Notes: generated by a model from the sequence alone, not told the origin. Positions 33,889-43,008 are shown, numbered from the stretch's first letter. The stretch is 64,000 bases of DNA from an uncultured Clostridia bacterium (GCA_947627425.1 CANQVZ010000007.1:1-64000), one strand, 5' to 3'. Translations and numbers: made by a program.

Positions 33889-34581
33889 TTAGCAGGCTCC
33901 GTCTCCCTTTATTACCGCGGGGATAGTAAGCAATATTATCTTGATATCCGTGAGCATACTCATTTCCTCTATGTACTTGATATCAAGCCTCATCCACTCG
34001 TCAAAGCCTATATTGCTTCTGCCGCTTATCTGCCAATAGCAGCTCAAGCCGGGCTTTACAAGCAGTCTTTTCTGTGAATAGCTGTCGTATTGCTCCACCT
34101 CGTTGGGAAGAGCGGGTCTGGGACCGACAACAGACATATCGCCCTTAAACACATTCACAAGCTGCATAAGCTCATCTATGCTGTATTTCCTTATAAAATG
34201 TCCCACCTTTGTTATTCTGGGATCTTTTTTTATTTTAAAGACAGGACCCTCTGCTTCGTTGAGATCAGCAAGCTCATCGAGCTTTTCTTCTGCGTCCATA
34301 CGCATACTTCTAAATTTGTACATCTTAAACGGTATACCGTTTTTCCCGACTCTTATCTGGGAAAAAACCACAGGTCCTCCATCCTCGCATTTGATGGCAA
34401 TTGCAGTAACAAGAAATATGGGTGAAAGCACTATCATTGCAATAAGCGATGAGAGCACATCAAACACTCTTTTTGAAATATGGTATAAAATCCCCTGTTT
34501 TGGTAAGACTTCACTATTAAACATATTATCACCCTCTATCGCCGTATCAACAAGCGCATTGCTGCCAAACTCAACATTCAT
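33889..34581 (-). CDS. Polyprenyl-phosphate sugar-1-phosphate transferase, copy B
   Basis: A 230-residue bacterial sugar transferase (PF02397), which loads the first sugar phosphate onto undecaprenyl phosphate for surface glycan assembly. A re-entrant helix is at about 37-60 (DVLSSLIAMIVLSPIFLVTA). The catalytic region has FSQIRVGKNGIPFKMYKFRS and RKYSIDELMQLVNVFKGDMS then VVGPRPALP. The N-terminal 30 residues are not conserved. Both this and the upstream copy start with Met-Asn-Val-Glu after near-identical leader sequence, so they arose by tandem duplication. No glycosyltransferase or flippase gene is nearby. Confidence 0.92.
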   Translation of the reverse strand: MNVEFGSNALVDTAIEGDNMFNSEVLPKQGILYHISKRVFDVLSSLIAMIVLSPIFLVTAIAIKCEDGGPVVFSQIRVGKNGIPFKMYKFRSMRMDAEEKLDELADLNEAEGPVFKIKKDPRITKVGHFIRKYSIDELMQLVNVFKGDMSVVGPRPALPNEVEQYDSYSQKRLLVKPGLSCYWQISGRSNIGFDEWMRLDIKYIEEMSMLTDIKIILLTIPAVIKGDGAC

Positions 34582-34694
34582 AATCTACTCATTCTCCTTA
34601 TGACTGAAGCTTTAGTAAAATTATCCGTCGTTATTATTCCCGAAGCTTAATTTCGGCATTTTAAACGGTGCACATACAATATAAACCGTTTTTA

Positions 34695-35429
34695 TTACTG
34701 CGCTCCATCCTTTTTCAGGACGGAAACTATTGTTTTTAAAAATATTTTTGTATCAAGCCATAATGATTGATTATCTATGTAATACAATTCCATACTCTGT
34801 CTTTTTCCATCCTCATAGCCGGCATTATTTCTTGCGTAAGCCTGCCAATAACCGGTAAGCCCGGGCTGAACACTAAGGAAACGCTCTTTGTCTTTTCCAT
34901 AATATTCAAGCTCATCCTCAACTATGGGTCTGGGGCCTATCAAGCTCATATCGCCCTTTAAAATATTCAACAGCTGAGGCAGCTCATCTATACTTGTCTT
35001 TCTCAGTACATTGCCCAAAGGAGTGATCCTGGGATCATCGTCGATCTTATATTCTTTCCTGTATTGCTCGATCTGTTCTTCCGTAAGTATTTCATCAAGA
35101 GGCTCGGATTTTGCAGACATACTTCTGAATTTAAAAAGTTCAAACGGCTTGCCGTCTTTTCCCAGCCTTGTGTGATGATATATAGGGCTGCCTCCGTCCT
35201 GAAGAAATATCAACAGCGCCAAAAACAACATTGGAATCACCAAAAAAATGATACCGATGAGAGAACCGACAAAATCAAAAACTCTTTTAAAAATATAGTA
35301 CATTTTTTTTGTTGTCTTTATGTCGTTGCCATAAGTATTCTCAGAAAGGGATGTATTTCTATTATTGTCAGTATATACTTTATCAATATTATTTATGTTA
35401 TCGGCTTCTTTAACGACCTCAACATTCAT
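34695..35429 (-). CDS. Polyprenyl-phosphate sugar-1-phosphate transferase, copy A
   Basis: A 244-residue paralogue of the downstream gene, with the same layout: variable N-terminus, hydrophobic segment (FDFVGSLIGIIFLVIPMLFL), YHHTRLGKDGKPFELFKFRS, RKTSIDELPQLLNILKGDMS and LIGPRPIV. Gene order suggests one transcript for both, with 113 nt between them. A ribosome site AAAGGAG precedes the ATG. The sequence upstream can form a terminator-like hairpin and contains an 8-nt G tract, so expression may be regulated or variable. Confidence 0.92.
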   Translation of the reverse strand: MNVEVVKEADNINNIDKVYTDNNRNTSLSENTYGNDIKTTKKMYYIFKRVFDFVGSLIGIIFLVIPMLFLALLIFLQDGGSPIYHHTRLGKDGKPFELFKFRSMSAKSEPLDEILTEEQIEQYRKEYKIDDDPRITPLGNVLRKTSIDELPQLLNILKGDMSLIGPRPIVEDELEYYGKDKERFLSVQPGLTGYWQAYARNNAGYEDGKRQSMELYYIDNQSLWLDTKIFLKTIVSVLKKDGAQ

Positions 35430-35503
35430 AATCGACTCAGTCTCCTTTTACGTTGAAGTAATTATACCACACAATATGTCCAAAAATTTGTCCATATATA
35501 TAC

Positions 35504-35600
35504 AAAAAAGTCAGTTACCCCCCCCTCAATAATGACAACTCACTATTCCGAAAGAACATCTGACTTGGGTCTGACCCGAAAGCCTTGCATAATGATACAA
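35504..35600 (-). promoter_or_regulatory. Candidate leader/attenuator upstream of the sugar transferases
   Basis: On the minus strand AAGTCAG (35566-35560) can pair with CTGACTT (35514-35508), which runs into TTTTTG. A GGGTC-A-GACCC hairpin (35577-35567) just before it offers a second GTCAG that could compete for the same partner. An 8-G tract at 35525-35518 lies in the loop. No known riboswitch motif was recognised. The remainder of the gap (35601-35811) is AT-rich with no gene that I can support. Confidence 0.4.
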
Positions 35601-35811
35601 AATACAACATCTTTCATCAAGTCAACCATAAATATAATAACACAACAGGCGATAAAAGTCAAACAATAATGTGTAGTAATATAAACCAAATTTAGATATT
35701 ATATTATAAATTTTTATTGCATATTTACCACTTATTTACAGTAAATAATAATTATTTTTATTTATCGTATACTACACAGTAAAAAGAAAGTATACAATAT
35801 CCTTCCACAAT

Positions 35812-35844
35812 CAAAAAGCGCCCCGTTTGAGGGGCGCAAAAAAT
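35812..35844 (-). terminator. Terminator of potABCD
   Basis: Stem GCGCCCC / GGGGCGC with T5 tail on the minus strand, shortly after the potD stop. Confidence 0.9.
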
Positions 35845-35850
35845 TAACAA

Positions 35851-36930
35851 TTATTCAGCCTTTACCTTTGCATAGAGCTCGGAGAGCTTAGCCCTTAACA
35901 CCTCGTTGTCCCTGAATATCTCATCCTTGTCATAGCCTGTTCTGGGGATATAAGCTTCATTTTCAAAATATGCTCCGCCTTCGCCGGAGAGGTCTGCCAC
36001 TACCTCGGCATTTGAGGAGGTGTAGCCAATTTCCTCCGAGCCTGCATAGGACGGGTCATACTGTATATACCAATTTATAAATTCATTGGCAAGCTTGGGA
36101 TTTTCGGCATTCTTGGGTATTACCATAGAGTCTGTCCAGCTGTTTGTGCCTTCCTTAGGTTCAAAATATCCCATATCGGGATTTTCCGAAAGTATGAAGG
36201 CTGCATCGCCGCTGTAAACTACCGCCAGATCCTTGTTGCCGTTTGCCATGGCGTCTATCACTTCGTCAAGCACATATGACGGCTCCATAGTGTCGTTAAG
36301 CTCCATGAGCCAGTTGTAAGCCTCGTTTATTTCTTCCTCGTTGTCGGTATTCATGGAGTAGCCGAGCGCCTTCAAAGCGACCATAAAGGCATCTCTCTCG
36401 GAGTCGTAAATATATACGCTGCCCTTGTACTTTGTGTCCTTTAGTATGTTGTAGCCCTCCGCTTCAAGGTCATCGAGCGAAACGTTGTTCTTGTTGTACA
36501 CAAGTCCCACATTGCCGTAGAAATAGGGTATTGAATATACATTGCCGGGGTCGAACTCCAGGTCCATAATTTCCGGTACGATATTTCCTATGTTGGTTAT
36601 GGCAGCCTTGTCTATAGGCTGGAGCATATCCTCTCTTATGAGCCTTTCTATCATATAGTCGGAGGGCACAAGCACATCATACTTATCGCCTGCCTGTAGC
36701 TTTGTGTACATTGCCTCGTTTGAGTCGTAGTATTCACATATGACATCTACGCCGAATTCCTCCTCAAAGTCGGATATGACATCCTCTCCTATATACTCGC
36801 CCCAGTTGAAGAGCTTGAGCGTGTCGGAGCCGTATTTTTCAACGGCAGCCTGTCTTGCCTCATCATTGGTGCCGCCGCAGCCCGAAACAATAAGCGCTGC
36901 GCCGAGTATTACCGCAAACAGTTTTTTCAT
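35851..36930 (-). CDS. potD: Spermidine/putrescine-binding lipoprotein
   Basis: A 359-residue extracellular binding protein. Lipobox VSGC puts the lipidated Cys at residue 18. Typical PotD sequence follows: LKLFNWGEYIGEDVISDFEE, DVLVPSDYMIERLI, and a ligand-site region with NVGLVYNKNN. It is the last gene of potABCD, 2 nt after potC. It should deliver polyamines to the PotBC channel. Confidence 0.94.
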   Translation of the reverse strand: MKKLFAVILGAALIVSGCGGTNDEARQAAVEKYGSDTLKLFNWGEYIGEDVISDFEEEFGVDVICEYYDSNEAMYTKLQAGDKYDVLVPSDYMIERLIREDMLQPIDKAAITNIGNIVPEIMDLEFDPGNVYSIPYFYGNVGLVYNKNNVSLDDLEAEGYNILKDTKYKGSVYIYDSERDAFMVALKALGYSMNTDNEEEINEAYNWLMELNDTMEPSYVLDEVIDAMANGNKDLAVVYSGDAAFILSENPDMGYFEPKEGTNSWTDSMVIPKNAENPKLANEFINWYIQYDPSYAGSEEIGYTSSNAEVVADLSGEGGAYFENEAYIPRTGYDKDEIFRDNEVLRAKLSELYAKVKAE

Positions 36931-36932
36931 AG

Positions 36933-37754
36933 TTATAGGTCCTCCTTTATCATTTTATTTTTAGCTTTTTTAAGCCTTCTTTCCTTTATTACGGGCGCAA
37001 CATTGGCAAAAATAAGAAACACTGTTATGACCAGCACAACAAGGCTTGAAACAGCGTTTATGGTAGGATTTACCCTCTTTGACATGGTATATATCATTAT
37101 GGATATATTGTTCACGCCGTTGCCCGTTACGAAGTAGGATATAACAAAGTCGTCAAAGCTCATTGTGAATGCTATGAGCGCGCCCGCAAGTATGCCCGAT
37201 GTTATCTGAGGCACTATCACCTTTGTAAGCGCGCCCGCGGGCGTACAGCCCAGATCCAGCGCCGCGTCCAGTATGTTGGGATCAAGCGAACGGAGCTTGG
37301 GCAGGACGCTTAATATAACATAGGGTATGCAAAACATGATATGCGCCAGCAAAAGCGTCGTAAAGCCCTTGTTTATAGCAAGGGAGCTGAAAAGCATCAG
37401 AAGCCCTATTGCCGTTACTATCTCGGGATTCATTACGGGCAGGTCGTTTATCTGACCTACTACTGCCTTTATGACCTTGTTTGACTTAGAAAGTCCTATT
37501 GCCGTTACCGTGCCCGCCACGGTGGAAATGACCGTTGCCAGAACAGCTATGACCACGGTATAGAATATGGAATCCATCATATCCGAATTTCTGAAAAGCT
37601 TGCCGTACCATTGCAGAGAAAAGCCCGCAAAACGGCTCAGCGACTTGGAGCTGTTGAACGAAAATATGACCGTATACACTATGGGCGCATAAAAGAAGAA
37701 TATTATAAAGCCCATGAGAAGCTTTGAAAAAATATGTCTTTTCTTTTTTTCCAT
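36933..37754 (-). CDS. potC: Spermidine/putrescine ABC permease PotC
   Basis: A 273-residue permease with six helices. The coupling (EAA) loop is LDAALDLGCTPAGALTKVIV. Helices include LMGFIIFFFYAPIVYTVIFS and AGALIAFTMSFDDFVISYFV; the FTMSFDDFVI sequence is characteristic of PotC. It abuts potB, sharing a base, so the two subunits are made in equal amounts. Confidence 0.95.
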   Translation of the reverse strand: MEKKKRHIFSKLLMGFIIFFFYAPIVYTVIFSFNSSKSLSRFAGFSLQWYGKLFRNSDMMDSIFYTVVIAVLATVISTVAGTVTAIGLSKSNKVIKAVVGQINDLPVMNPEIVTAIGLLMLFSSLAINKGFTTLLLAHIMFCIPYVILSVLPKLRSLDPNILDAALDLGCTPAGALTKVIVPQITSGILAGALIAFTMSFDDFVISYFVTGNGVNNISIMIYTMSKRVNPTINAVSSLVVLVITVFLIFANVAPVIKERRLKKAKNKMIKEDL

Positions 37755-38593
37755 CAGTCATTGCCTCCCTTCACGGAGACCTTCTTGTCCACATATCTTG
37801 TGAGATACATGGCAAGCACTATTATGACGGACATTATGAGTGATATGGCGCTGCCGAAGCCCCAGTTGCCCGTTATAAGGAACTGATTTTCTATTACATT
37901 TCCTATGAGCATATACTGTCCTCCGCCCAAAAGCCTGGGAATAAAGAAGCTCGACACCGCAGGCAGGAACACAAGCGCAATACCGCTTATAACTCCCGGC
38001 AGCGACAGGGGCAGAGTTACCCTTAAAAAAGACTGCACATTGTCCGCTCCCAGGTCGTTTGCCGCCTCTATGTAGCTGTAATCCATCTTGCAGAGCGAGT
38101 TATATATCTGTAGTATCATAAAGGGCACAAAGTTATACACCATGCCCAACACCACCGCAAAGGGCGTTTCCAAAAGCTTTATCGGACCTATGCCGAAAAG
38201 CCCCAATATGGAATTGACAACTCCCGTCTTGTCCAGTATGCCCCTTAAGGCATATGTTCTTACAAGCATATTTATCCAGGTGGGGAGAGTTATTATGAGC
38301 ACCATGAGCATCTGCGACGAGGGCTTAAGCCTTGCTATGACATAGGCTACGGGATATCCCAGAAGTATACACACAACGGTGGTTATGACGGCTATCATGA
38401 GCGAACGCCTGAGCACATCCACAAAAACCTTGTCCTTGAAAAAATAGGCAAAGTTTTCGAGCGTGAAGCGCACATTCATTACGGAATTGCCCTCCTTTGT
38501 GAAGGCATATATCACTATCATGAGCATGGGCATAACTATGAGCGCAAACGACCATATTATGTAGGGATAGACCATACCTTTGAAATCTCTCAT
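37754..38593 (-). CDS. potB: Spermidine/putrescine ABC permease PotB
   Basis: A 279-residue permease, partner of PotC. Six helices are predicted; the coupling loop is YIEAANDLGADNVQSFLRVT followed by LPLSLPGVISGIALVFLP. The sequence LPTWINMLVRTYALRGIL is typical of PotB. It begins 1 nt after potA. Confidence 0.95.
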   Translation of the reverse strand: MRDFKGMVYPYIIWSFALIVMPMLMIVIYAFTKEGNSVMNVRFTLENFAYFFKDKVFVDVLRRSLMIAVITTVVCILLGYPVAYVIARLKPSSQMLMVLIITLPTWINMLVRTYALRGILDKTGVVNSILGLFGIGPIKLLETPFAVVLGMVYNFVPFMILQIYNSLCKMDYSYIEAANDLGADNVQSFLRVTLPLSLPGVISGIALVFLPAVSSFFIPRLLGGGQYMLIGNVIENQFLITGNWGFGSAISLIMSVIIVLAMYLTRYVDKKVSVKGGND

Positions 38594-38594
38594 A

Positions 38595-40172
38595 TCAATA
38601 CCCCTTTCTCGACATAATATGGATATCGTCGGGAGCTATGCTTAAGCCTACCCTTTCGCCCGCCTCATATTTATCCGTGGTATCTATTTTATACTCTGCG
38701 CCGAGCGTCCTGAATGTGATGTCATACACTCCCGGCTCTATATTTTCGGGATCAAAGCTGTATTCCACATCCGTTATATCTATGCTCTCGGAGCCGTCCT
38801 TTGTCCACGCCTGGGCGTTCGCCCATGTCTTGAGGTCGGTCTCAAGAGCTATGCTCTCGCGTATATCGTCAATGTCCTTGTATATATTCACGGCATATAT
38901 TATCTCGTCATACTCCGTAGCCTCGACCTTGTTTTCATCGGCAACGGTGGCATGAACTGTCTTCATAGTGCCCGCTGCGGTGGAAAATGTGACGGGATAG
39001 CTGCCCTTTTCGGGCTTTATGTCATAGTCCACCTTTGTTATTGACACAAGCTGTTCCTCATTTGAATTTTTCCAGGCAAGAGCATTGGCACGGGCTATGA
39101 TGTCCGCCCTTGTAAGCTCCTCCTCAACATCGCTTATATCCAAATAAAAATCATTGGCTGTCATGGACTCGTCCGCCGACATATTGCAGACGGGCTTAAC
39201 GTCGTCCACCTTCATTTTGACGGTGATGCTTGTGCCAAGGCGGGTTTCGACTATTGTTTCGTAGTGCACGCCCTTAAAGAGCACGGACTTCACCTTGCCC
39301 GTTATGCTGCCCTTTTCAACGGGCACGATGTCTATATCCTCCGGTCTTATGACAACATCCACTCTCTCGTCCTTGTCAAAGCCGAAATCAACGCAGTCAA
39401 AAAGCCTGCCGTTGAAGGCGACCTTGTAGTCCTCTCGCATGATGCCCTCTATTATGTTGCTCTCGCCTATGAAGTCCGCAACATATCTGTTCACAGGCTC
39501 GTTGTATATATCGGTAGGCGTGCCTATCTGCTGTATCTCGCCTTCACGCATGACTACTATCTTGTCCGACATGGTGAGGGCTTCCTCCTGGTCGTGAGTT
39601 ACATATATGAATGTGATGCCGACCTCCTGCTGTATCTTTTTGAGCTCTCTCTGCATTTCCTTACGAAGCTTAAGATCCAGAGCGCCGAGAGGCTCGTCGA
39701 GCAAAAGCACCTTGGGTTCGTTCACAAGTGCCCTTGCTATGGCAACTCTCTGCTGCTGACCGCCCGACATTTCGCTTACGCTTCTCTTGCCGTATTCCTC
39801 AAGTCCCACAAGCCTAAGCATACGCATGACCTTCTGCTCTATTATATCCTTGGGCTCCTTCCTTATCTTAAGCCCGAATGCTATGTTGTCATACACATTG
39901 AGATGCGGAAAAAGCGCATACTTCTGAAACACGGTGTTAAGCTCTCTTTTATAAGGCGGGAGAGATGTTATATCCTTGCCGTCAAAGAGCACTGTGCCCT
40001 CGTTCTGCTTTAAAAAGCCGCCCAATATCCTTAAAAGCGTGGTCTTTCCGCAGCCGCTCGGACCCAGAAGCGTTACAAATTCGTTTTCATATATATCAAG
40101 GTTCACACCCTTTAGGACTATCTGTCCGTCAAATTCCTTAACAATGTTTTTAAACTGTATAAGCTTGTTCAT
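38595..40172 (-). CDS. potA: Spermidine/putrescine ABC ATPase PotA with two inserted repeats
   Basis: The ATPase half (residues 1-240) is standard: Walker [10 protein letters not shown], signature [16 protein letters not shown], Walker [12 protein letters not shown], His switch [12 protein letters not shown]. The total of 525 residues is much longer than the usual 350-380. The TOBE region begins near 275, is interrupted from about 325 to 505, and resumes with [16 protein letters not shown]. The insert has two related units of about 55 residues (354-410 and 442-497), each with an Ala-Trp motif (NALAW, NAQAW), then a DVEY/KVDYD strand and a Tyr-Pro-Val-Thr-Phe-like strand. I know of no such insert in PotA. 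Confidence 0.93.
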   Translation of the reverse strand: MNKLIQFKNIVKEFDGQIVLKGVNLDIYENEFVTLLGPSGCGKTTLLRILGGFLKQNEGTVLFDGKDITSLPPYKRELNTVFQKYALFPHLNVYDNIAFGLKIRKEPKDIIEQKVMRMLRLVGLEEYGKRSVSEMSGGQQQRVAIARALVNEPKVLLLDEPLGALDLKLRKEMQRELKKIQQEVGITFIYVTHDQEEALTMSDKIVVMREGEIQQIGTPTDIYNEPVNRYVADFIGESNIIEGIMREDYKVAFNGRLFDCVDFGFDKDERVDVVIRPEDIDIVPVEKGSITGKVKSVLFKGVHYETIVETRLGTSITVKMKVDDVKPVCNMSADESMTANDFYLDISDVEEELTRADIIARANALAWKNSNEEQLVSITKVDYDIKPEKGSYPVTFSTAAGTMKTVHATVADENKVEATEYDEIIYAVNIYKDIDDIRESIALETDLKTWANAQAWTKDGSESIDITDVEYSFDPENIEPGVYDITFRTLGAEYKIDTTDKYEAGERVGLSIAPDDIHIMSRKGY

Positions 40173-40220
40173 TTCTACCTCCCGTTCCTTTGTTTGGCAT
40201 TGCGTTTCCGCTTTAATGGT

Positions 40221-40249
40221 ATTATACAGTTTATGGCGTTAAATTGCAA
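40221..40249 (-). promoter_or_regulatory. Sigma-A promoter of potABCD
   Basis: TTGCAA and TATAAT with a 17-nt spacer on the minus strand, about 50 nt upstream of potA. Confidence 0.75.
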
Positions 40250-40297
40250 TAAAAATATTGGTATTAACATTTTTTTAATATATAAAATGTTATAAAC

Positions 40298-40404
40298 GGG
40301 CGTGCAATGCACGCCCCTACAAACCACAATATGAGCTAATCACTCGTAGGGGCGAGCATTGCTCGCCCGCAAAAATTTAATATAACAATGTGTTTTATCG
40401 ACAC
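40298..40404 (+). repeat. Palindromic intergenic repeat, core copy 2, with one element end
   Basis: Core 40298-40370 nearly identical to 42899-42970. The right flank continues the similarity to TTATCGACAC (40395-40404), the terminus of the elements at 4894-5134 and 42858-43008. This end abuts the metY terminator directly. The left terminus (TGTCGAAAAA) is missing. Confidence 0.8.
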
Positions 40405-40440
40405 AAAAAAAAGGCTCCCCACATCGGAGAGCCTTTTTTA
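40405..40440 (-). terminator. Terminator of cysK-metY
   Basis: Stem GGCTCTCC / GGGGAGCC with T8 on the minus strand. Confidence 0.85.
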
Positions 40441-40456
40441 ATTTCCCATATATATT

Positions 40457-41764
40457 TTATTTTACTGCCTTGAAAGCCTCGTCAAGGTCTTCGATTATAT
40501 CGTCTATATTCTCCGTACCTATTGAAAGGCGAATGGTGTTGGGCTTTATGCCCTGGCTCAAAAGCTCTTCCTCGGTGCACTGGCTGTGCGTGGTGGTGGC
40601 GGGATGGATAACAAGCGACTTGACATCCGCAACATTGGCAAGGAGTGAAAACAGCTCCAGATTGTCGATGAAGTCCTTTGCCTTCTGCTCGTCGCCCTTT
40701 ATCTCAAATGTAAATATAGAGCCGCCGCCCTTCGGGAAGTACTTGTTGTAGAGCGCCCTCTGGCTTGCGTCATCCGATACGCTCGGGTGATGAACAGCCT
40801 CTACCTGAGGATGCTTTGAAAGATATTCAACTACCTTGAGAGCATTTTCAACATGTCTTTCCACTCTCAGAGAAAGCGTTTCAAGCCCCTGGAGGAAGAA
40901 AAATGCGTGGAAGGGCGATATAGTTGCGCCCGTATCTCTTAAGAGTATGGCTCTTATCTTTGTGACAAAGGCGGCAGGACCTACAGCCTTCGTAAAGCTC
41001 ACGCCGTGATAGCTGGGGTTAGGCTCCGTGAGGGATGCAAACTTGCCCGAAGCCTCCCAGTCGAACTTGCCGCTGTCCACGATCACACCGCCCACGGATG
41101 TGCCGTGACCGCCTATGAACTTGGTTGCCGAATGTACCACTATATCTGCGCCGTATTCTATTGGTCTCACAAGATAGGGCGTTGCAAATGTGGAGTCCAC
41201 AACGAGGGGTATTTTGTGGCTGTGAGCTATTTCCGCTATTTTCTCAATGTCCACAACATCGGAGTTGGGATTGCCCAGAGTTTCGATATACACTGCCTTT
41301 GTGTTCTCCTTTATGGCATTTTCCACCTCGTCATAGTTAAATATATCCACAAATGTTGTGTCTATGCCGTACTGCGGGAGAGTATGCGCCAAAAGATTGA
41401 ATGTGCCGCCGTAAATATTTTTGGCTGAAACGATATGGTCGCCCTTCTGCGCAAGGTTCTCTATTGTGTATGTAACGGCAGCCGCGCCCGAGGCTACCGC
41501 AAGAGCCGCAACTCCGCCCTCCAAAGCGGCTATTCTCTGCTCAAATATATCCTGCGTGGGATTTGTGAGCCTGCCGTAAATATTGCCCGCATCGGCAAGA
41601 CCGAAACGCGCCGCAGCATGGTCGCAGTTCCTGAAAACATAGGACGAAGTCTGATAAATGGGTACCGCCCTTGAATCCGTAACGGGATCGGGCTTTTCCT
41701 GTCCTACATGAAGCTGCAGCGTTTCAAATTTTAAATTTCTTTGTTCTCTCGTTTTTTTGCTCAT
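40457..41764 (-). CDS. metY: O-acetylhomoserine sulfhydrylase
   Basis: A 435-residue PLP enzyme that makes homocysteine from O-acetylhomoserine and sulfide. The family sequence starts FETLQLHVGQEKPDPVTDSR, the PLP lysine is in VVHSATKFIGGHGTSVGG, and the GNIYGRLTNPTQDIFEQRIA and ALEGGVAALAVASGAAA segments are typical. The ATG at 41764 has AAAGGAG upstream; a longer reading to 41800 would run into cysK. It follows cysK by 25 nt and completes sulfide assimilation to both cysteine and homocysteine. Confidence 0.93.
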   Translation of the reverse strand: MSKKTREQRNLKFETLQLHVGQEKPDPVTDSRAVPIYQTSSYVFRNCDHAAARFGLADAGNIYGRLTNPTQDIFEQRIAALEGGVAALAVASGAAAVTYTIENLAQKGDHIVSAKNIYGGTFNLLAHTLPQYGIDTTFVDIFNYDEVENAIKENTKAVYIETLGNPNSDVVDIEKIAEIAHSHKIPLVVDSTFATPYLVRPIEYGADIVVHSATKFIGGHGTSVGGVIVDSGKFDWEASGKFASLTEPNPSYHGVSFTKAVGPAAFVTKIRAILLRDTGATISPFHAFFFLQGLETLSLRVERHVENALKVVEYLSKHPQVEAVHHPSVSDDASQRALYNKYFPKGGGSIFTFEIKGDEQKAKDFIDNLELFSLLANVADVKSLVIHPATTTHSQCTEEELLSQGIKPNTIRLSIGTENIDDIIEDLDEAFKAVK

Positions 41765-41789
41765 ATTATTCCTCTCCTTTCGATAAATG

Positions 41790-42719
41790 CTAATCCGCAA
41801 ACAACGGCGTTGAAAGATATCTGTCGCCCGTGTCGGGAAGCAATACCACTATGTTTTTATTTTTGTTTTCCTCTCTCTTGGCAAGCTCGACAGCCGCATA
41901 AAGCGCTGCGCCCGAGGATATGCCCACGAGTATGCCCTCTGTCTTGGCAAATTTATTGCCGTATTTAAAGGCATCGTCGTTCTCTACGGCTATTACCTCA
42001 TCATATATGCCGGTGTTTAAAGTATCGGGCACAAAACCTGCGCCTATGCCCTGTATCTTATGCGCTCCGCCGTGTCCCTCGGTGAGCACGGGAGAGCTCT
42101 TAGGCTCAACGGCAACTATCTTTATATCGGCTCTCTTGCTCTTTAAATATTCGCCTACGCCGCTGACCGTACCGCCCGTGCCAACGCCTGCAACGAAAAT
42201 ATCCACCTTACCCTCCGTAGCCTCCCATATTTCAGGACCCGTTGTGAGCTTATGCGCCTCGGGATTGGCAGGATTCACAAACTGACCGAGTATTACCGAG
42301 CCTTCTATTTCCTTGTTGAGCTCCTCTGCCTTCTGAATAGCGCCCGTCATGCCCTTTGAACCGTCCGTGAGCACCACCTGAGCGCCATATGCCTTAAGAA
42401 GATTTCTTCTTTCAACACTCATAGTCTCGGGCATTGTGAGTATAGCCTTATAGCCCTTAGCCGTGGCAACGGCGGCAATGCCTATGCCCGTGTTTCCGCT
42501 TGTAGGCTCTATGAGGGTTGCGCCGGGCTTGAGCTGTCCGCTCTCCTCAGCCTTCTTTATCATGGCTGCGGCAATTCTGTCCTTTACGCTGCCTGCGGGA
42601 TTGAAATATTCAAGCTTGGCGTATATATTGTCAACGCCCTCGGCTTTATTGAAATTGTTGAGCCTTAATATAGGTGTGTTGCCTATAAGCTCCGTCATAC
42701 TGTTATAAATTTTAGCCAT
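41790..42719 (-). CDS. cysK: Cysteine synthase A
   Basis: A 309-residue PLP enzyme making cysteine from O-acetylserine and sulfide. The PLP Lys is in [15 protein letters not shown], the substrate loop is [12 protein letters not shown], and the phosphate-binding [10 protein letters not shown] is intact. AAAGGAG precedes the ATG. The promoter is nearly perfect consensus and a palindrome follows it, suggesting repressor control in response to cysteine or sulfide. No T-box or S-box structure was seen. Confidence 0.95.
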   Translation of the reverse strand: MAKIYNSMTELIGNTPILRLNNFNKAEGVDNIYAKLEYFNPAGSVKDRIAAAMIKKAEESGQLKPGATLIEPTSGNTGIGIAAVATAKGYKAILTMPETMSVERRNLLKAYGAQVVLTDGSKGMTGAIQKAEELNKEIEGSVILGQFVNPANPEAHKLTTGPEIWEATEGKVDIFVAGVGTGGTVSGVGEYLKSKRADIKIVAVEPKSSPVLTEGHGGAHKIQGIGAGFVPDTLNTGIYDEVIAVENDDAFKYGNKFAKTEGILVGISSGAALYAAVELAKREENKNKNIVVLLPDTGDRYLSTPLFAD

Positions 42720-42735
42720 TTTTAAGCTCCTTTCA

Positions 42736-42749
42736 TACTATTCATAGTA
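42736..42749 (-). promoter_or_regulatory. Possible operator of cysK-metY
   Basis: Inverted repeat TACTAT-TC-ATAGTA in the leader between the promoter and the ribosome site. Confidence 0.35.
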
Positions 42750-42772
42750 AATTAATATGTTTTATGTTAATG

Positions 42773-42801
42773 AGTATACCATTTTTTTCATATCGTGTCA
42801 A
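42773..42801 (-). promoter_or_regulatory. Sigma-A promoter of cysK-metY
   Basis: TTGACA and TATACT with a 17-nt spacer on the minus strand. Confidence 0.8.
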
Positions 42802-42823
42802 TAGGAAATTTCAATTTTTTTCA

Positions 42824-42857
42824 AAAAAAAATAAGAGAGCCGTTTTAAAGCTCTCTT
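42824..42857 (-). terminator. Terminator of the PHP gene, within a 25-bp direct repeat
   Basis: Perfect 8-bp stem AAGAGAGC / GCTCTCTT with a T9 tail on minus. Positions 42833-42857 match 43009-43033 at 22 of 25 positions. It is now separated from its gene by an inserted element. Confidence 0.85.
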
Positions 42858-43008
42858 CAGACTGTCGAAAAAGTCAAAATATAAAAAATGTTATAAACGG
42901 GCGTGCAATGCACGCCCCTACAAACCACAATGTGAGCTAACCACTCGTAGGGGCGAGCATTGCTCGCCCGCAAAATTTCATACAATAAGGTTGTTTATCG
43001 ACACGCAA
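42858..43008 (+). mobile_element. 151-bp MITE-like element carrying the palindromic core, copy 3
   Basis: Starts CAGACTGTCGAAAAAGT right after one copy of the direct repeat and ends TTATCGACACGCAA right before the other. The termini match those of the 241-bp element at 4894-5134, and contain inverted TGTCGAWAA motifs. The interior holds the core 42899-42970: two palindromes and an outer CCCCTAC/GTAGGGG stem. No ORF. Confidence 0.65.

Noticed and set aside
35440-35811. Cyclic-di-GMP or cyclic-di-AMP riboswitch before the sugar transferases
   Set aside because: None of the conserved core sequences could be found; only a generic hairpin with a T tract is seen.
42720-42850. S-box or T-box riboswitch before cysK-metY
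   Set aside because: Leader is short and lacks the conserved S-box core or T-box sequence; an ordinary promoter and palindrome explain it better.
9451-43008. Repeated palindromes as a CRISPR array
   Set aside because: Copies are dispersed over 33 kb, not regularly spaced, and no cas gene is present.
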